Origin: UBA2784 sp964494625
Lineage (GTDB): Bacteria; Pseudomonadota; Alphaproteobacteria; Micropepsales; Micropepsaceae
DNA length: 64,000 nt
Direction of reading: 5' to 3'
NCBI GenBank assembly: GCA_964494625.1
Contig: CAZBRT010000001.1
Span: 434,001-498,000 of the forward strand
The first letter of the stretch is position 1. Each line of letters begins with the position of its first letter. Both the position numbers and the translations under genes were made by a program. Shown here piece by piece: positions 8,303-16,391 of the stretch. The notes below the pieces were generated by a model. The model was given only the letters and a program-made list of their open reading frames with translations. It did not search any database and was not told where the DNA came from.

Positions 8303-9187
8303 ATGCTGGAAGGCGCAGATGGATTGACGCTGGGCGCGCTCTTCATGGGTGCGGGCGCAGGACTTGTGGCTGCCGCGGGCTTGCGTGCACTCGCCGCGCG
8401 GCTGGGGCGCTATTACTCACTGTCCACCTTTGCAACGCCCCTGGTTGCGCTCGGCCTTCTCTTCGGGCCTGACCTGATCGACCAGCTGGGCGGCAATGAA
8501 GTTCGCGCCGATCAGATCGTTCGCGACTTTGACGACGAGGCGGCCCGGCATCCGATGCTTGGGCGCATCTTTCGCGACTTTCCGGACCTGAAGGATGCCA
8601 TGCGCACGCGCGCGGCCGACGCCTATCGCAACGGCGGCAAGCAGGCCTTTCAGGAGACCATGCGCATGGAAGGCGCCGCCCTGCAGGATCAGGTGCTGGG
8701 TCACTACATCCTGCGCGCGGGCGATCCGGCAATCATGGCGCTTCTGAGAACCATGCCGCCGGTGGCCAACCGGCTGGCCAGCGCCAATCCCGCCCTCTGT
8801 CGCTACTGGTTTCTGCCGGATGAGAGTGCCGGTGCAGCTGCACCGCATCTGCGCGCCATGTCGGATGCGGCCGGCGCCGAGCTTGTCGATGCCTGGCAGC
8901 GCGCGATTGCGGACCTGATCGCAGGTGCGGGCGGCACGCCATTTTCCCCGGACGCGGGATGGGGCAAGGCGACATTGTCCGCGCTCTCTCAAGCGCTGAT
9001 CGCCGATCACGGGGCGGATACCGTCGAGATGCTGGCGCACGTGCGTATGGCTGCAACGCCGGAAGAAGAGACAAGGCTCTGTCGTGTGATTTCGGACTTC
9101 TATGCGCGGCTTTCAGCGCTGGATGAAGCCGAGGCTGCCAACGCCGTGCGCGCGGCGATGGGCGCGCCGACGCCTCAAGGACGCTAA
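8303..9187 (+). CDS. Uncharacterised membrane-anchored helical protein
   Basis: A 294-residue protein I do not recognise. Two hydrophobic segments near the N-terminus (about residues 9-29, GALFMGAGAGLVAAAGL; and 41-57, STFATPLVALGLLFGPD) suggest anchoring in the inner membrane. The remaining about 235 residues are soluble, helix-rich and acidic, with no Cys cluster, nucleotide-binding motif or repeats that I can identify. The last four bases overlap the end of the convergent CYTH-CHAD gene. The gene sits between hisE and hisF on the opposite strand, splitting the histidine cluster. Codon use looks like that of its neighbours. Confidence 0.7.
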   Translation: MLEGADGLTLGALFMGAGAGLVAAAGLRALAARLGRYYSLSTFATPLVALGLLFGPDLIDQLGGNEVRADQIVRDFDDEAARHPMLGRIFRDFPDLKDAMRTRAADAYRNGGKQAFQETMRMEGAALQDQVLGHYILRAGDPAIMALLRTMPPVANRLASANPALCRYWFLPDESAGAAAPHLRAMSDAAGAELVDAWQRAIADLIAGAGGTPFSPDAGWGKATLSALSQALIADHGADTVEMLAHVRMAATPEEETRLCRVISDFYARLSALDEAEAANAVRAAMGAPTPQGR

Positions 9188-10731
9188 CCGGGCCGGGTCG
9201 GCCAGAAGGGCCGCAAGGCGAGAAATCCGTCAAAGAGCATCGCAGCGTCGCGCAAGGCGATGCGCGCTTCGCTGCGGACGACACCTTCGACGAAAGCTGC
9301 GGCGTGTGCCGCAGCGGGGGCGTCCTCCGCTGCCAGACGCTGGAGAATTGTCCTGGCAGTTGCCGCATCATTGATGATGCCGAAAACATCCTGCATCCGG
9401 GACAGCGACTTCAGAAACGCCTTGGCGTTGCCCTTTTGCCGTTGCGTGGCAAAGAGGGGCGCAAAGAATTCGGCGGCATAGCGCAGCTTCTTCAGGGCAA
9501 GGCGCAGGCGGTGAATGTCCTCATCCGATTGATGGGGAAAACCCCTGCCGCATCTGTGGACGCGCTTGAGTGCCTTGGTAAGCGCACGCGCGGCAAAGTC
9601 CTGCGCTGGCCCAAGAAGGGGCGCCGGCGGCGATGCCGTGACCCCGAGCAGTCTTGCCTCGATCATTGACGACGCATGAAGCAGGAATGTCTGGGTGGAT
9701 GGCGCACCGGCTGTCGCCACCGCCTTGTCCCACGCCACGCGCCGCTCGCGCGCGACAAGCGCACCCAGCGCCTCGACGCGCGCGCCATCATCGAGCGTTT
9801 CCGCATGAGCAAGAAAGCCATGGGTGAATACGTCAAGGTCACGGGCAGCCCCGAGCGCCGTTGCAATGGCCCCGGCCTCCTCGCGCATGACGTCGAAAGC
9901 CGCGTCGGATTTGGGCAGGCCTGACAAGCCCAGGGCCGCGCGCAAGCGGCGCAGCCCGACGCGCATCTGGTGGACACCATCCTGCCGCTTGGCGTGAATG
10001 ATGGCCGGCACGTTGCCGGCAATATGCACCAGGCAGGCGCCAAAGATTTTCGCCAGCGCGTGGCTCGCACTTTCGCGGCGATCCAGTTCCGGCATGGTGC
10101 TGCGCCGCGCGGGGTGCGCCGGTTCGCCCGCGGCAAAGCCTTGAGCACGCGCGGCCTTGGACTGGACAGAAAGTATGGCGCCACCCTCGGCAACAATCGC
10201 CTGCGCCACATCCATAAGCGAGCCGGGCGAGGCACCGCGCGATTCAAGTTCCAGTTCGGCAAAGCCCAGTCTGCGCCGCGAGCCGGGCAGCGTGATCGTG
10301 CCCTGGTCGGCAGCCAGCTCAATGGGGCCGGTTGCGGTATCGATCAAGACCGTCGCGCGCGCGACCCTGATCGTGAAGCGCGGTTTGAGCACGCGCTTGC
10401 CGAGGAGCCGGGCGAATTCCTTTCGCAGGGCGCCGGGCAGAAGGGTGAGGTCGGGCTTGGTGCCCGTCAGCCTTGCTTCATGCTCCGCGCGGGAAAGGGC
10501 AAGCTCGGTCGCGCCCGCAGGGCCTTTGACGGATTGAAGCGTTCCCGATTTCTGCTGGCGGATGCGAAGGGAATAGCCCTTGGCCGCCAGACGCGCGTCA
10601 TCGCTGTCGAAGTAGGTGGTGACAAGTGTGTCGCGCGCAGGCCTGCGGCCCGGCGCCATGAGGGAAAGAATGCGGGCATGGCGTGCGCCAGCCATCTCGA
10701 GCTTGAGCTCGGTCTCGCGCGCCACGCGCAT
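9184..10731 (-). CDS. CYTH-CHAD domain protein (inorganic triphosphatase-like)
   Basis: 515 residues with two domains. Residues 1-200 form a CYTH tunnel domain with the hallmark ExExK motif (ETELKLEM) and YSLRIRQQ, the signature of triphosphate-processing enzymes such as YgiF. Residues 225-515 form a CHAD helical domain with its conserved His/Arg-rich helices HQMRVGLRRLRAAL and HRLRLALKKLRYAAEFF, which bind polyphosphate. Likely role: hydrolysis of inorganic triphosphate or polyphosphate-associated signalling. ATG 10731 is preferred because CYTH proteins begin just before ExExK and a purine-rich GGGGGG run precedes it; a longer reading frame back to 10812 adds only an Arg/Ala-rich stretch. 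Confidence 0.92.
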   Translation of the reverse strand: MRVARETELKLEMAGARHARILSLMAPGRRPARDTLVTTYFDSDDARLAAKGYSLRIRQQKSGTLQSVKGPAGATELALSRAEHEARLTGTKPDLTLLPGALRKEFARLLGKRVLKPRFTIRVARATVLIDTATGPIELAADQGTITLPGSRRRLGFAELELESRGASPGSLMDVAQAIVAEGGAILSVQSKAARAQGFAAGEPAHPARRSTMPELDRRESASHALAKIFGACLVHIAGNVPAIIHAKRQDGVHQMRVGLRRLRAALGLSGLPKSDAAFDVMREEAGAIATALGAARDLDVFTHGFLAHAETLDDGARVEALGALVARERRVAWDKAVATAGAPSTQTFLLHASSMIEARLLGVTASPPAPLLGPAQDFAARALTKALKRVHRCGRGFPHQSDEDIHRLRLALKKLRYAAEFFAPLFATQRQKGNAKAFLKSLSRMQDVFGIINDAATARTILQRLAAEDAPAAAHAAAFVEGVVRSEARIALRDAAMLFDGFLALRPFWPTRPG

Positions 10732-10850
10732 GCCCCCCACATGAGCGCTGGCGGCACGGGCCGCGCGCTTTGTCCGTTCCCCGACGATGCGCAATCTGCG
10801 TCCACTCCGCAAAAGATTTGTGACAGCGAGAGGTCTTGGTTGAGTGTCGT

Positions 10851-11609
10851 TTAGGGCCGAACGGGAAGTCCTGCTTTGTGCAAGGTCAATTTCGCTTCCG
10901 CAATGGTGTGCTCGCCGAAGTGAAAGATGGACGCGGCCAGAACCGCCGAGGCATGGCCTTTGGTCACGCCATCAACCAGATGGGCAAGGTTGCCCACGCC
11001 GCCCGAGGCGATCACCGGGATGGAGACCGCATCGGCAATGGTGCGCGTGAGATCAAGATCGTAACCCTCGCGCGTGCCGTCACGGTCCATCGAGGTGAGG
11101 AGAATTTCGCCGGCGCCCAGCCGTGCAGCCTCACGCGCAAAGGCAAGCGCATCGATGCCCGTCGGATTGCGGCCGCCATGGGTAAAGATTTCAAAGCCGC
11201 CGCCCTTCGTGCGCCGCGCATCGATGGCAACCACGATGCATTGACTGCCGAATTTTTCTGCCGCTTCGCTGATGAAGGCGGGGCGGGCGGTGGCGGCGGT
11301 GTTGACCGAGACCTTGTCGGCGCCTGCAAGGAGAAGCGCGCGGATGTCGTCAAGCGTGCGCACGCCGCCGCCGACCGTCAGCGGCATGAAGCACGCCTCG
11401 GCCGTGCGGCGCACGACATCCAGCATGATCGGGCGGTTTTCATGACTGGCGCCGATATCGAGGAAGCAAAGTTCGTCCGCACCCGCCGCATCATAGGCGC
11501 GGGCAATTTCGACAGGGTCGCCCGCGTCGCGCAGATCAACAAAGCGCACGCCCTTGACGACGCGGCCATCCTTCACGTCAAGGCAGGGTATGATGCGGAT
11601 CTTCAGCAT
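10851..11609 (-). CDS. hisF: Imidazole glycerol phosphate synthase, cyclase subunit
   Basis: With HisH it converts PRFAR and ammonia into imidazole glycerol phosphate and AICAR. 252 residues form a (beta/alpha)8 barrel. Catalytic Asp11 is in IRIIPCLDVKDGRVVKG and Asp130 in CIVVAIDARR. The two phosphate sites are VGGGVRTLDD and IASGGVGNLAHL. It follows hisA by three bases and is the last gene of the hisB-hisH-hisA-hisF cluster; the stop at 10851 is followed by the start region of the CYTH-CHAD gene. Confidence 0.98.
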   Translation of the reverse strand: MLKIRIIPCLDVKDGRVVKGVRFVDLRDAGDPVEIARAYDAAGADELCFLDIGASHENRPIMLDVVRRTAEACFMPLTVGGGVRTLDDIRALLLAGADKVSVNTAATARPAFISEAAEKFGSQCIVVAIDARRTKGGGFEIFTHGGRNPTGIDALAFAREAARLGAGEILLTSMDRDGTREGYDLDLTRTIADAVSIPVIASGGVGNLAHLVDGVTKGHASAVLAASIFHFGEHTIAEAKLTLHKAGLPVRP

Positions 11610-11612
11610 CGG

Positions 11613-12359
11613 TCAGTCCTGCTCCAGGGCCAGGGCTTGTTGCCAATCGATGCTGCCGTCATAGAAGGCCCGGCCGCAGATCGCGCCGCTGATGATGCCT
11701 GTCGCACGGGCAGCTTCAAGATCGGCAAGCGCGCCGACGCCGCCCGAGGCGATGACCGGAACCGGCGTGCACGCGCGCGCAATATCTGACGTTGCCTTGA
11801 TGTTGAGGCCTTGGCCCGTGCCGTCGCGCGCAATGTCGGTGTAGATGATTGCTGCGACACCGGCATCCTCATAGGCGCGGGCAAGATCGTCTGCGCGCGT
11901 ATTGCCGGTCTCAGCCCAGCCATGCGTTGCAACCATGCCGTCGCGCGCATCAATGCCCACGGCAATCTTGCCGGGAAATGTTTTTGCAGCCTCGCGCACA
12001 AGCGCCGGGTCGTTGAGCGCGATCGTTCCCAGGATCACCCGGGCGATGCCCGCCTCCAGCCAATGGGCGATCTGCGCCAGCGTGCGGATACCGCCGCCGA
12101 GTTGCAGTTTGAGGCCGGTTGCCGCGCGGATGGCATTGACCGCCGCTCCATTCACCGGTGCTCCGGCGAAGGCCCCATTCAGGTCCACGATATGGAGCCA
12201 GGAAAATCCGGCGGTTTCGAACGCGCGCGCCTGTGCTGCGGGATCAGGATTGAAGATCGTCGCCGTGCCCATGTCGCCGCGCACGAGACGCACGCAGGCG
12301 CCGTCTTTCAGGTCAATTGCCGGGAAGATGGTGAAGCCCATGGGGTTCAAGGCCGCCAT
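11613..12359 (-). CDS. hisA: ProFAR isomerase (phosphoribosylformimino-AICAR-P isomerase)
   Basis: Fourth step of histidine synthesis, an Amadori rearrangement of ProFAR to PRFAR. It is a 248-residue (beta/alpha)8 barrel homologous to HisF. Catalytic Asp in FPAIDLKDGACVRL, second Asp in YTDIARDGTGQG, and phosphate-binding loops LGGGIRTLAQ and IASGGVGALADL. ATG 12359 overlaps the end of hisH by 13 bases; the alternative ATG 12341 (MGFTIFPAIDL) would be closer to the family start and leave no overlap. Three bases separate it from hisF. Confidence 0.98.
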   Translation of the reverse strand: MAALNPMGFTIFPAIDLKDGACVRLVRGDMGTATIFNPDPAAQARAFETAGFSWLHIVDLNGAFAGAPVNGAAVNAIRAATGLKLQLGGGIRTLAQIAHWLEAGIARVILGTIALNDPALVREAAKTFPGKIAVGIDARDGMVATHGWAETGNTRADDLARAYEDAGVAAIIYTDIARDGTGQGLNIKATSDIARACTPVPVIASGGVGALADLEAARATGIISGAICGRAFYDGSIDWQQALALEQD

Positions 12360-13009
12360 TCCAGAAAGGCTTCAAGGAAGCCAAGGCCGAAGGCCTGACT
12401 TTTTTCCGGGTGGAACTGCGTACCGATCAGATTGTCACGGCCGATGATGGCGGGGAACGCGCCGCCATGATCACTCGTTGCCAGCACATGGCCGGGGATG
12501 GCATCCGTCCACGCATAGGAGTGGACGAAATAAGCATGCGCATCATCGGCGATATTTTGGGTGAGCGCGTGGCGTCTGCCTGCGTCGGTGAGCGCCAAGC
12601 TGTTCCACCCCATATGGGGGATTTTGAGGGCGGGATCCCTGGGCGCCATCTGCGTCACGCGCCCCTTGATCCAGCCAAGGCCCTTTGTGACGCCATGCTC
12701 GCTGCCCTCGTCGGCCATCAGCTGCATGCCGACACAGACGCCCAGAAAGGGCCGCCCACCGTCAAGGACCCGGCTTTTCAGGGCGTCGATCATGCCGGGG
12801 AGGCCCGAGAGGCCGCGCCAGCAATCGGCGAAGGCACCAACGCCGGGCAAAACGATTCGTTCCGCTTGCGAAACGTCTTCAGGATGTGAGGTTACAACAA
12901 TGGATTGGCCCGCGTCCTTCGCGGCATGACTCAGCGCCTTGGCGACCGAGCGCAGATTGCCCGAGCCATAGTCGATCACGGCGACAAGACGGGCTTCTGA
13001 ACCGGTCAT
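12347..13009 (-). CDS. hisH: Imidazole glycerol phosphate synthase, glutaminase subunit
   Basis: A class I glutamine amidotransferase that supplies ammonia to HisF. 220 residues. Catalytic triad visible: the nucleophile Cys in FLGVCVGMQLM, His and Glu in GTQFHPEKSQ. The N-terminus VAVIDYGSGNLRSVAKAL and the oxyanion strand PGVGAF are family hallmarks. The start chosen is the ATG at 13009 (TGSEARLVAVIDYG); an ATG four codons upstream is also in frame. An 81-base gap separates it from hisB. Confidence 0.97.
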   Translation of the reverse strand: MTGSEARLVAVIDYGSGNLRSVAKALSHAAKDAGQSIVVTSHPEDVSQAERIVLPGVGAFADCWRGLSGLPGMIDALKSRVLDGGRPFLGVCVGMQLMADEGSEHGVTKGLGWIKGRVTQMAPRDPALKIPHMGWNSLALTDAGRRHALTQNIADDAHAYFVHSYAWTDAIPGHVLATSDHGGAFPAIIGRDNLIGTQFHPEKSQAFGLGFLEAFLEWRP

Positions 13010-13102
13010 TGTGCCGGGCACAAGCGGCCCCCATTTTCTTGATCACTGGTCATGAAATTGAACATTGTTCAGCCAAGGTGAAAGCGCATTTGGATCAACG
13101 GT

Positions 13103-13696
13103 TTATGATCCCAACGCGCCTTTGGTCGAGGGAACAGCGTCACCCAGCCGCGGGTCGATCTCAACCGCATCGCGCAGCGCCCGGGCAAGACCCTTGAAGC
13201 AGCTTTCGACGATGTGGTGGTTGTTCTCGCCATAAAGGTTCTCGACATGGATGCAGATGCCGGCGTTCTGGGCCAGCGCCTGGAACCATTCCTTGAAGAG
13301 CTCCGTATCCATTTCGCCAAGCTTTGGCTTGGAGAACGCGACCTTCCAGACGAGATAGGGCCTGCCCGAGCAATCGACCGATACGCGGGTCAGCGTCTCG
13401 TCCATGGGTATCGTTGCGCTTGCGAAACGTTTGATGCCCTTGAAGTCGCCCAGCGCCTTGCCCAGCGCCTGGCCGATCACGATGCCGACATCCTCGGTCG
13501 TGTGGTGAAAGTCGATATGCAGGTCGCCGGATGCCCGCACCTTGAGGTCGAGCATCGCGTGGCGGGCAAAGGATTCCAGCATGTGGTCGAGAAAGCCGAT
13601 GCCGGTATCGATGTCGTACTCGCCGTCGCCATCAAGATCGAGGGTGACCATCACCTCGGTCTCGCGGGTCTTGCGTTCAACCATGGCGCTGCGCAT
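13103..13696 (-). CDS. hisB: Imidazoleglycerol-phosphate dehydratase
   Basis: Dehydrates IGP to imidazole acetol phosphate. 197 residues, the monofunctional form without the phosphatase domain found in enterics. The two manganese-binding His motifs are present: DHMLESFARHAMLDL with HIDFHHTTEDVG, and YGENNHHIVESCFKGLARAL. CSGRPYLVW is also conserved. AAGGAGG five bases before the ATG at 13696 fixes the start. First gene of the minus-strand his cluster, divergent from hslV with about 119 bases between that must hold both promoters. Confidence 0.98.
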   Translation of the reverse strand: MRSAMVERKTRETEVMVTLDLDGDGEYDIDTGIGFLDHMLESFARHAMLDLKVRASGDLHIDFHHTTEDVGIVIGQALGKALGDFKGIKRFASATIPMDETLTRVSVDCSGRPYLVWKVAFSKPKLGEMDTELFKEWFQALAQNAGICIHVENLYGENNHHIVESCFKGLARALRDAVEIDPRLGDAVPSTKGALGS

Positions 13697-13815
13697 CAGG
13701 GCCTCCTTGGGGCTCGCTCGGCAAAAGCTCTATCATTGCTCCGGCTTGTTTCGCCAGCCCAAAGGCCCACATGATGACGCCAGACGGCTTTGGATAAGAT
13801 CGCGCAGGAAAATCG

Positions 13816-14379
13816 ATGACTGACCAAGCGGAAAGGACCGCGCTCGCACCGCCCTCATGGCACGGCACGACCATCATTGCCGTGCGCAAGGACGGCAAGG
13901 TCGCAATGGCCGGCGACGGCCAGGTCTCGATGGGCAACACCATCATCAAGGGCAATGCGCGCAAGGTCCGGCGCCTTGCCAAGGGCAACATCATCGCGGG
14001 CTTTGCGGGCGCGACCGCCGATGCCTTCACTCTGTTCGAGCGGCTTGAGGCCAAACTTGAAACCCATCCCGGCAATCTGACCCGCGCCTGTGTGGAGCTC
14101 GCCAAGGACTGGCGCACCGACCGCTATCTGCGCCGGCTTGAAGCGCTTTTGGCAGTTGCCGATACGCAGACGAGCCTGCTTGTCACCGGCAATGGCGACG
14201 TGCTGGAACCCGAAGACGGGATCATTGCCATCGGCTCGGGCGGAAACTTCGCGCTGGCCGCCGCGCGCGCGTTGGCCGACACGGAGCTGACCGCCGAAGA
14301 GATCGCCCGGCGCGCCATGGCGATTGCCGCAAAAATCTGCGTCTTCACCAACGGCAATGTGACGGTCGAGACGCTGTGA
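13816..14379 (+). CDS. hslV: HslV peptidase subunit of the HslUV protease
   Basis: Threonine protease that forms the double hexameric core of the ATP-dependent HslUV complex and degrades misfolded and regulatory proteins. 187 residues. After removal of a short propeptide the catalytic N-terminal Thr would be in HGTTIIAVRKDGKVAMAGDGQVS; GSGGNFALAAARAL and the C-terminal TNGNVTVETL are family signatures. The 16-residue propeptide region is longer than in E. coli. Its stop overlaps the GTG start of the next gene (GTGA), so hslV is coupled to a small gene that separates it from hslU. Confidence 0.97.
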   Translation: MTDQAERTALAPPSWHGTTIIAVRKDGKVAMAGDGQVSMGNTIIKGNARKVRRLAKGNIIAGFAGATADAFTLFERLEAKLETHPGNLTRACVELAKDWRTDRYLRRLEALLAVADTQTSLLVTGNGDVLEPEDGIIAIGSGGNFALAAARALADTELTAEEIARRAMAIAAKICVFTNGNVTVETL

Positions 14380-14768
14380 GCGGCCAATCAGACGATGATG
14401 GTTGGCAGGACGCGCCGAGTGCCGAGTGGCCAAGCGTCAAACGGGTCCTGAAAGAAGCCGGTGCCGTGACCGGCTCTTGCAACGAGGACATGCTCGGGCT
14501 TGCGCTTTCGGTTGCTGCGGGCGCCGAGCTTTACGGCAAGGTCGCGCATCTTGCGCCTTTGGCCGAGGAACTTGCGCGCCAGGTGCTCCTCTTCGAGCCC
14601 TTCGCCAACGACAATATGCGCGGCGCGATCTTTACCCTGCGTGCCTTCCTTGCCGTCAATGGCAAGCGATGCATCGCGGATGATGCCGCCTTAGCAGCCG
14701 CCCTTGTTGGGCCGGAAGGGGCGCTGGCGCAAGAGGTGCAGGAAGGCATGCGCGACGCGAAGGCGTGA
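14376..14768 (+). CDS. Degenerate Fic/Doc-like protein between hslV and hslU
   Basis: 130 residues. By eye it lines up with the Doc/Fic fold: a helical region ELYGKVAHLAPLAEELARQ, then FEPFANDNMRGA at the position of the active-site loop HxFx(D/N)(A/G)N(K/G)R, then AFLAVNGKRCIADDAALAAALVG matching the following helix and NG turn. The catalytic His is replaced by Glu74 and the Lys/Gly by Met81, while Phe76, Asn80 and Arg82 are kept. If the alignment holds, the AMPylase/phosphotransferase activity would be lost, leaving a binding or regulatory role. The GTG start overlaps the hslV stop, and its own stop overlaps the next GTG, so translation is coupled. Homology is inferred from pattern, not from a search. 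Confidence 0.6.
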   Translation: MSGQSDDDGWQDAPSAEWPSVKRVLKEAGAVTGSCNEDMLGLALSVAAGAELYGKVAHLAPLAEELARQVLLFEPFANDNMRGAIFTLRAFLAVNGKRCIADDAALAAALVGPEGALAQEVQEGMRDAKA

Positions 14769-15037
14769 GTGCACATCTTGCAATTGCTGCCATCCGGCAC
14801 GACATTCCGGTGATGACAAGAAACATCATTCCCCTTCTGCATGATGCCGACAACGCCCTGCTGGTGGCAGCAGGCGATCCGGTCGCGAGACTCTGCGCGC
14901 CTGAGGCACTGGTGTCGGTTGATGCGGACCACGTCATCGTCCCATGTTCCGGGAATGAGACGCTTGAGCAAATCTTTGCCGGCATCCGTTTCATGGACAA
15001 ATACGCCGAGACATTTGCCATGCTCGCGGCAGATTAA
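14765..15037 (+). CDS. Small unknown protein in the hslV-hslU operon
   Basis: 90 residues, not recognised. The GTG start overlaps the stop of the Fic/Doc-like gene (GTGA), and it ends 27 bases before hslU. It is a soluble alpha/beta composition: SAHLAIAAIRHDIPVMTRN, LLHDADNALLVAAGDPVARL, VSVDADHVIVPCSGNET, and a helical end MDKYAETFAMLAAD. No signal peptide, membrane segment or nucleotide-binding motif. Because both small genes are wedged with overlapping stops and starts inside a protease operon, this one may be a partner of the Fic/Doc-like protein or an accessory of HslUV; that is inference from position only. Confidence 0.7.
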   Translation: MSAHLAIAAIRHDIPVMTRNIIPLLHDADNALLVAAGDPVARLCAPEALVSVDADHVIVPCSGNETLEQIFAGIRFMDKYAETFAMLAAD

Positions 15038-15064
15038 GTCCTTTCCACATCGGCGCACCAACCC

Positions 15065-16366
15065 ATGACCTTCTTCTCGCCCCGTGAAATCGTCTCCGAG
15101 CTTGACCGCCACATTGTGGGGCAGGATGAGGCCAAGCGTGCCGTTGCCATCGCGCTGCGCAATCGCTGGCGCCGCAAGCAGCTTGATCCCGCGTTGCGCG
15201 AGGAAGTCACGCCCAAGAACATCCTGATGATCGGGCCCACCGGCTGCGGCAAGACCGAGATCAGCCGCAGGCTCGCGCGGCTGGCGCAGGCGCCGTTCCT
15301 GAAGGTCGAGGCGACCAAGTTCACCGAAGTCGGTTATGTGGGCCGCGATGTCGAGCAGATCGTGCGCGATCTTGTCGAGATTGCCATCGGCCTCGTGCGC
15401 GAGCAGCGCCGCCGGACGGTCAAGGCCAAGGCCGAAAAGGCGGCGGAAGACCGTGTGCTTGACGCGCTGGTCGGCACCAATGCGGGCGAAGCCACGCGTG
15501 ACAGTTTCCGCCGGAAGCTGCGCGCTGGCGAACTTGACGACAAGGAAATCGAGATCGAGGTCGAGGAGCAGGGCGGCCCAGCCTTCGAGCTGCCCGGCAT
15601 GCCAGGCGCAAACGTGTCGATGATCAACATTGGCGACATTCTGGGCAAATCATTCGGCGGGCGAAAAAAGTCGCGCAAGATGCTGGTGCGCGACAGCCAT
15701 GGCGTGCTGTTGAACCAGGAGTCCGACCGGCTGATCGACAATGACGAAATCGTCCGCGAAGCCATCAGGCTCACCGAGAATGACGGCATCGTGTTCCTGG
15801 ACGAGATCGACAAAATCTGCGCGCGCGCGGAGGCGCGTGGTGCCGATGTATCCCGCGAAGGTGTGCAACGCGACCTTCTGCCCCTGATCGAGGGCACGAC
15901 GGTTGCGACCAAGCACGGGGCGGTGAAGACGGACCACATTCTCTTCATTGCGTCGGGTGCGTTCCATTTTGCGAAGCCCTCCGACCTTTTGCCGGAGCTT
16001 CAGGGGCGCCTGCCCATCCGCGTCGAACTTCAAGGCCTGACCCGCGACGATCTCAGGCGCATCCTGACGGAACCGCAGGCAAGCCTCATCACCCAATATG
16101 TGGCAATGCTGGCAACAGAAGGGGTCACGCTCGATTTTACGCCCGACGCCATCGATGCGATTGCCGATGTTGCCGCCGAGGTGAATGGCTCGGTCGAGAA
16201 TATCGGCGCGCGCCGCCTGCAGACGATCATGGAGCGGGTGGTGGACGAGATCAGCTTTGCCGCGCCTGACCGGCAGGGCACGGCGTTTGCCATCGACGGT
16301 GCCTATGTGCGCGCCAAAGTGGGCGGGCTTGCCAGGAACACGGACCTTTCCAAGTTCATTCTCTAG
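15065..16366 (+). CDS. hslU: HslU ATPase subunit of the HslUV protease
   Basis: AAA+ unfoldase that feeds substrates to HslV. 433 residues, close to E. coli (443). The N-terminus FFSPREIVSELDRHIVGQDEAKRAVA is the family start. Walker A is GPTGCGKTE (57-65), followed by EATKFTEVGYVGRDVEQIVRDL (pore motif GYVG) and Walker B GIVFLDEIDKI. The I domain is about residues 110-235. The sensor-2 segment is in ENIGARRLQTIMERV. The C-terminal NTDLSKFIL ends in the tail that docks into HslV. It ends with TAG, 25 bases from the convergent PNPOx-like gene. Confidence 0.98.
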   Translation: MTFFSPREIVSELDRHIVGQDEAKRAVAIALRNRWRRKQLDPALREEVTPKNILMIGPTGCGKTEISRRLARLAQAPFLKVEATKFTEVGYVGRDVEQIVRDLVEIAIGLVREQRRRTVKAKAEKAAEDRVLDALVGTNAGEATRDSFRRKLRAGELDDKEIEIEVEEQGGPAFELPGMPGANVSMINIGDILGKSFGGRKKSRKMLVRDSHGVLLNQESDRLIDNDEIVREAIRLTENDGIVFLDEIDKICARAEARGADVSREGVQRDLLPLIEGTTVATKHGAVKTDHILFIASGAFHFAKPSDLLPELQGRLPIRVELQGLTRDDLRRILTEPQASLITQYVAMLATEGVTLDFTPDAIDAIADVAAEVNGSVENIGARRLQTIMERVVDEISFAAPDRQGTAFAIDGAYVRAKVGGLARNTDLSKFIL

Positions 16367-16391
16367 GGCAGCCGCCCGAAGGTGGACCGGA

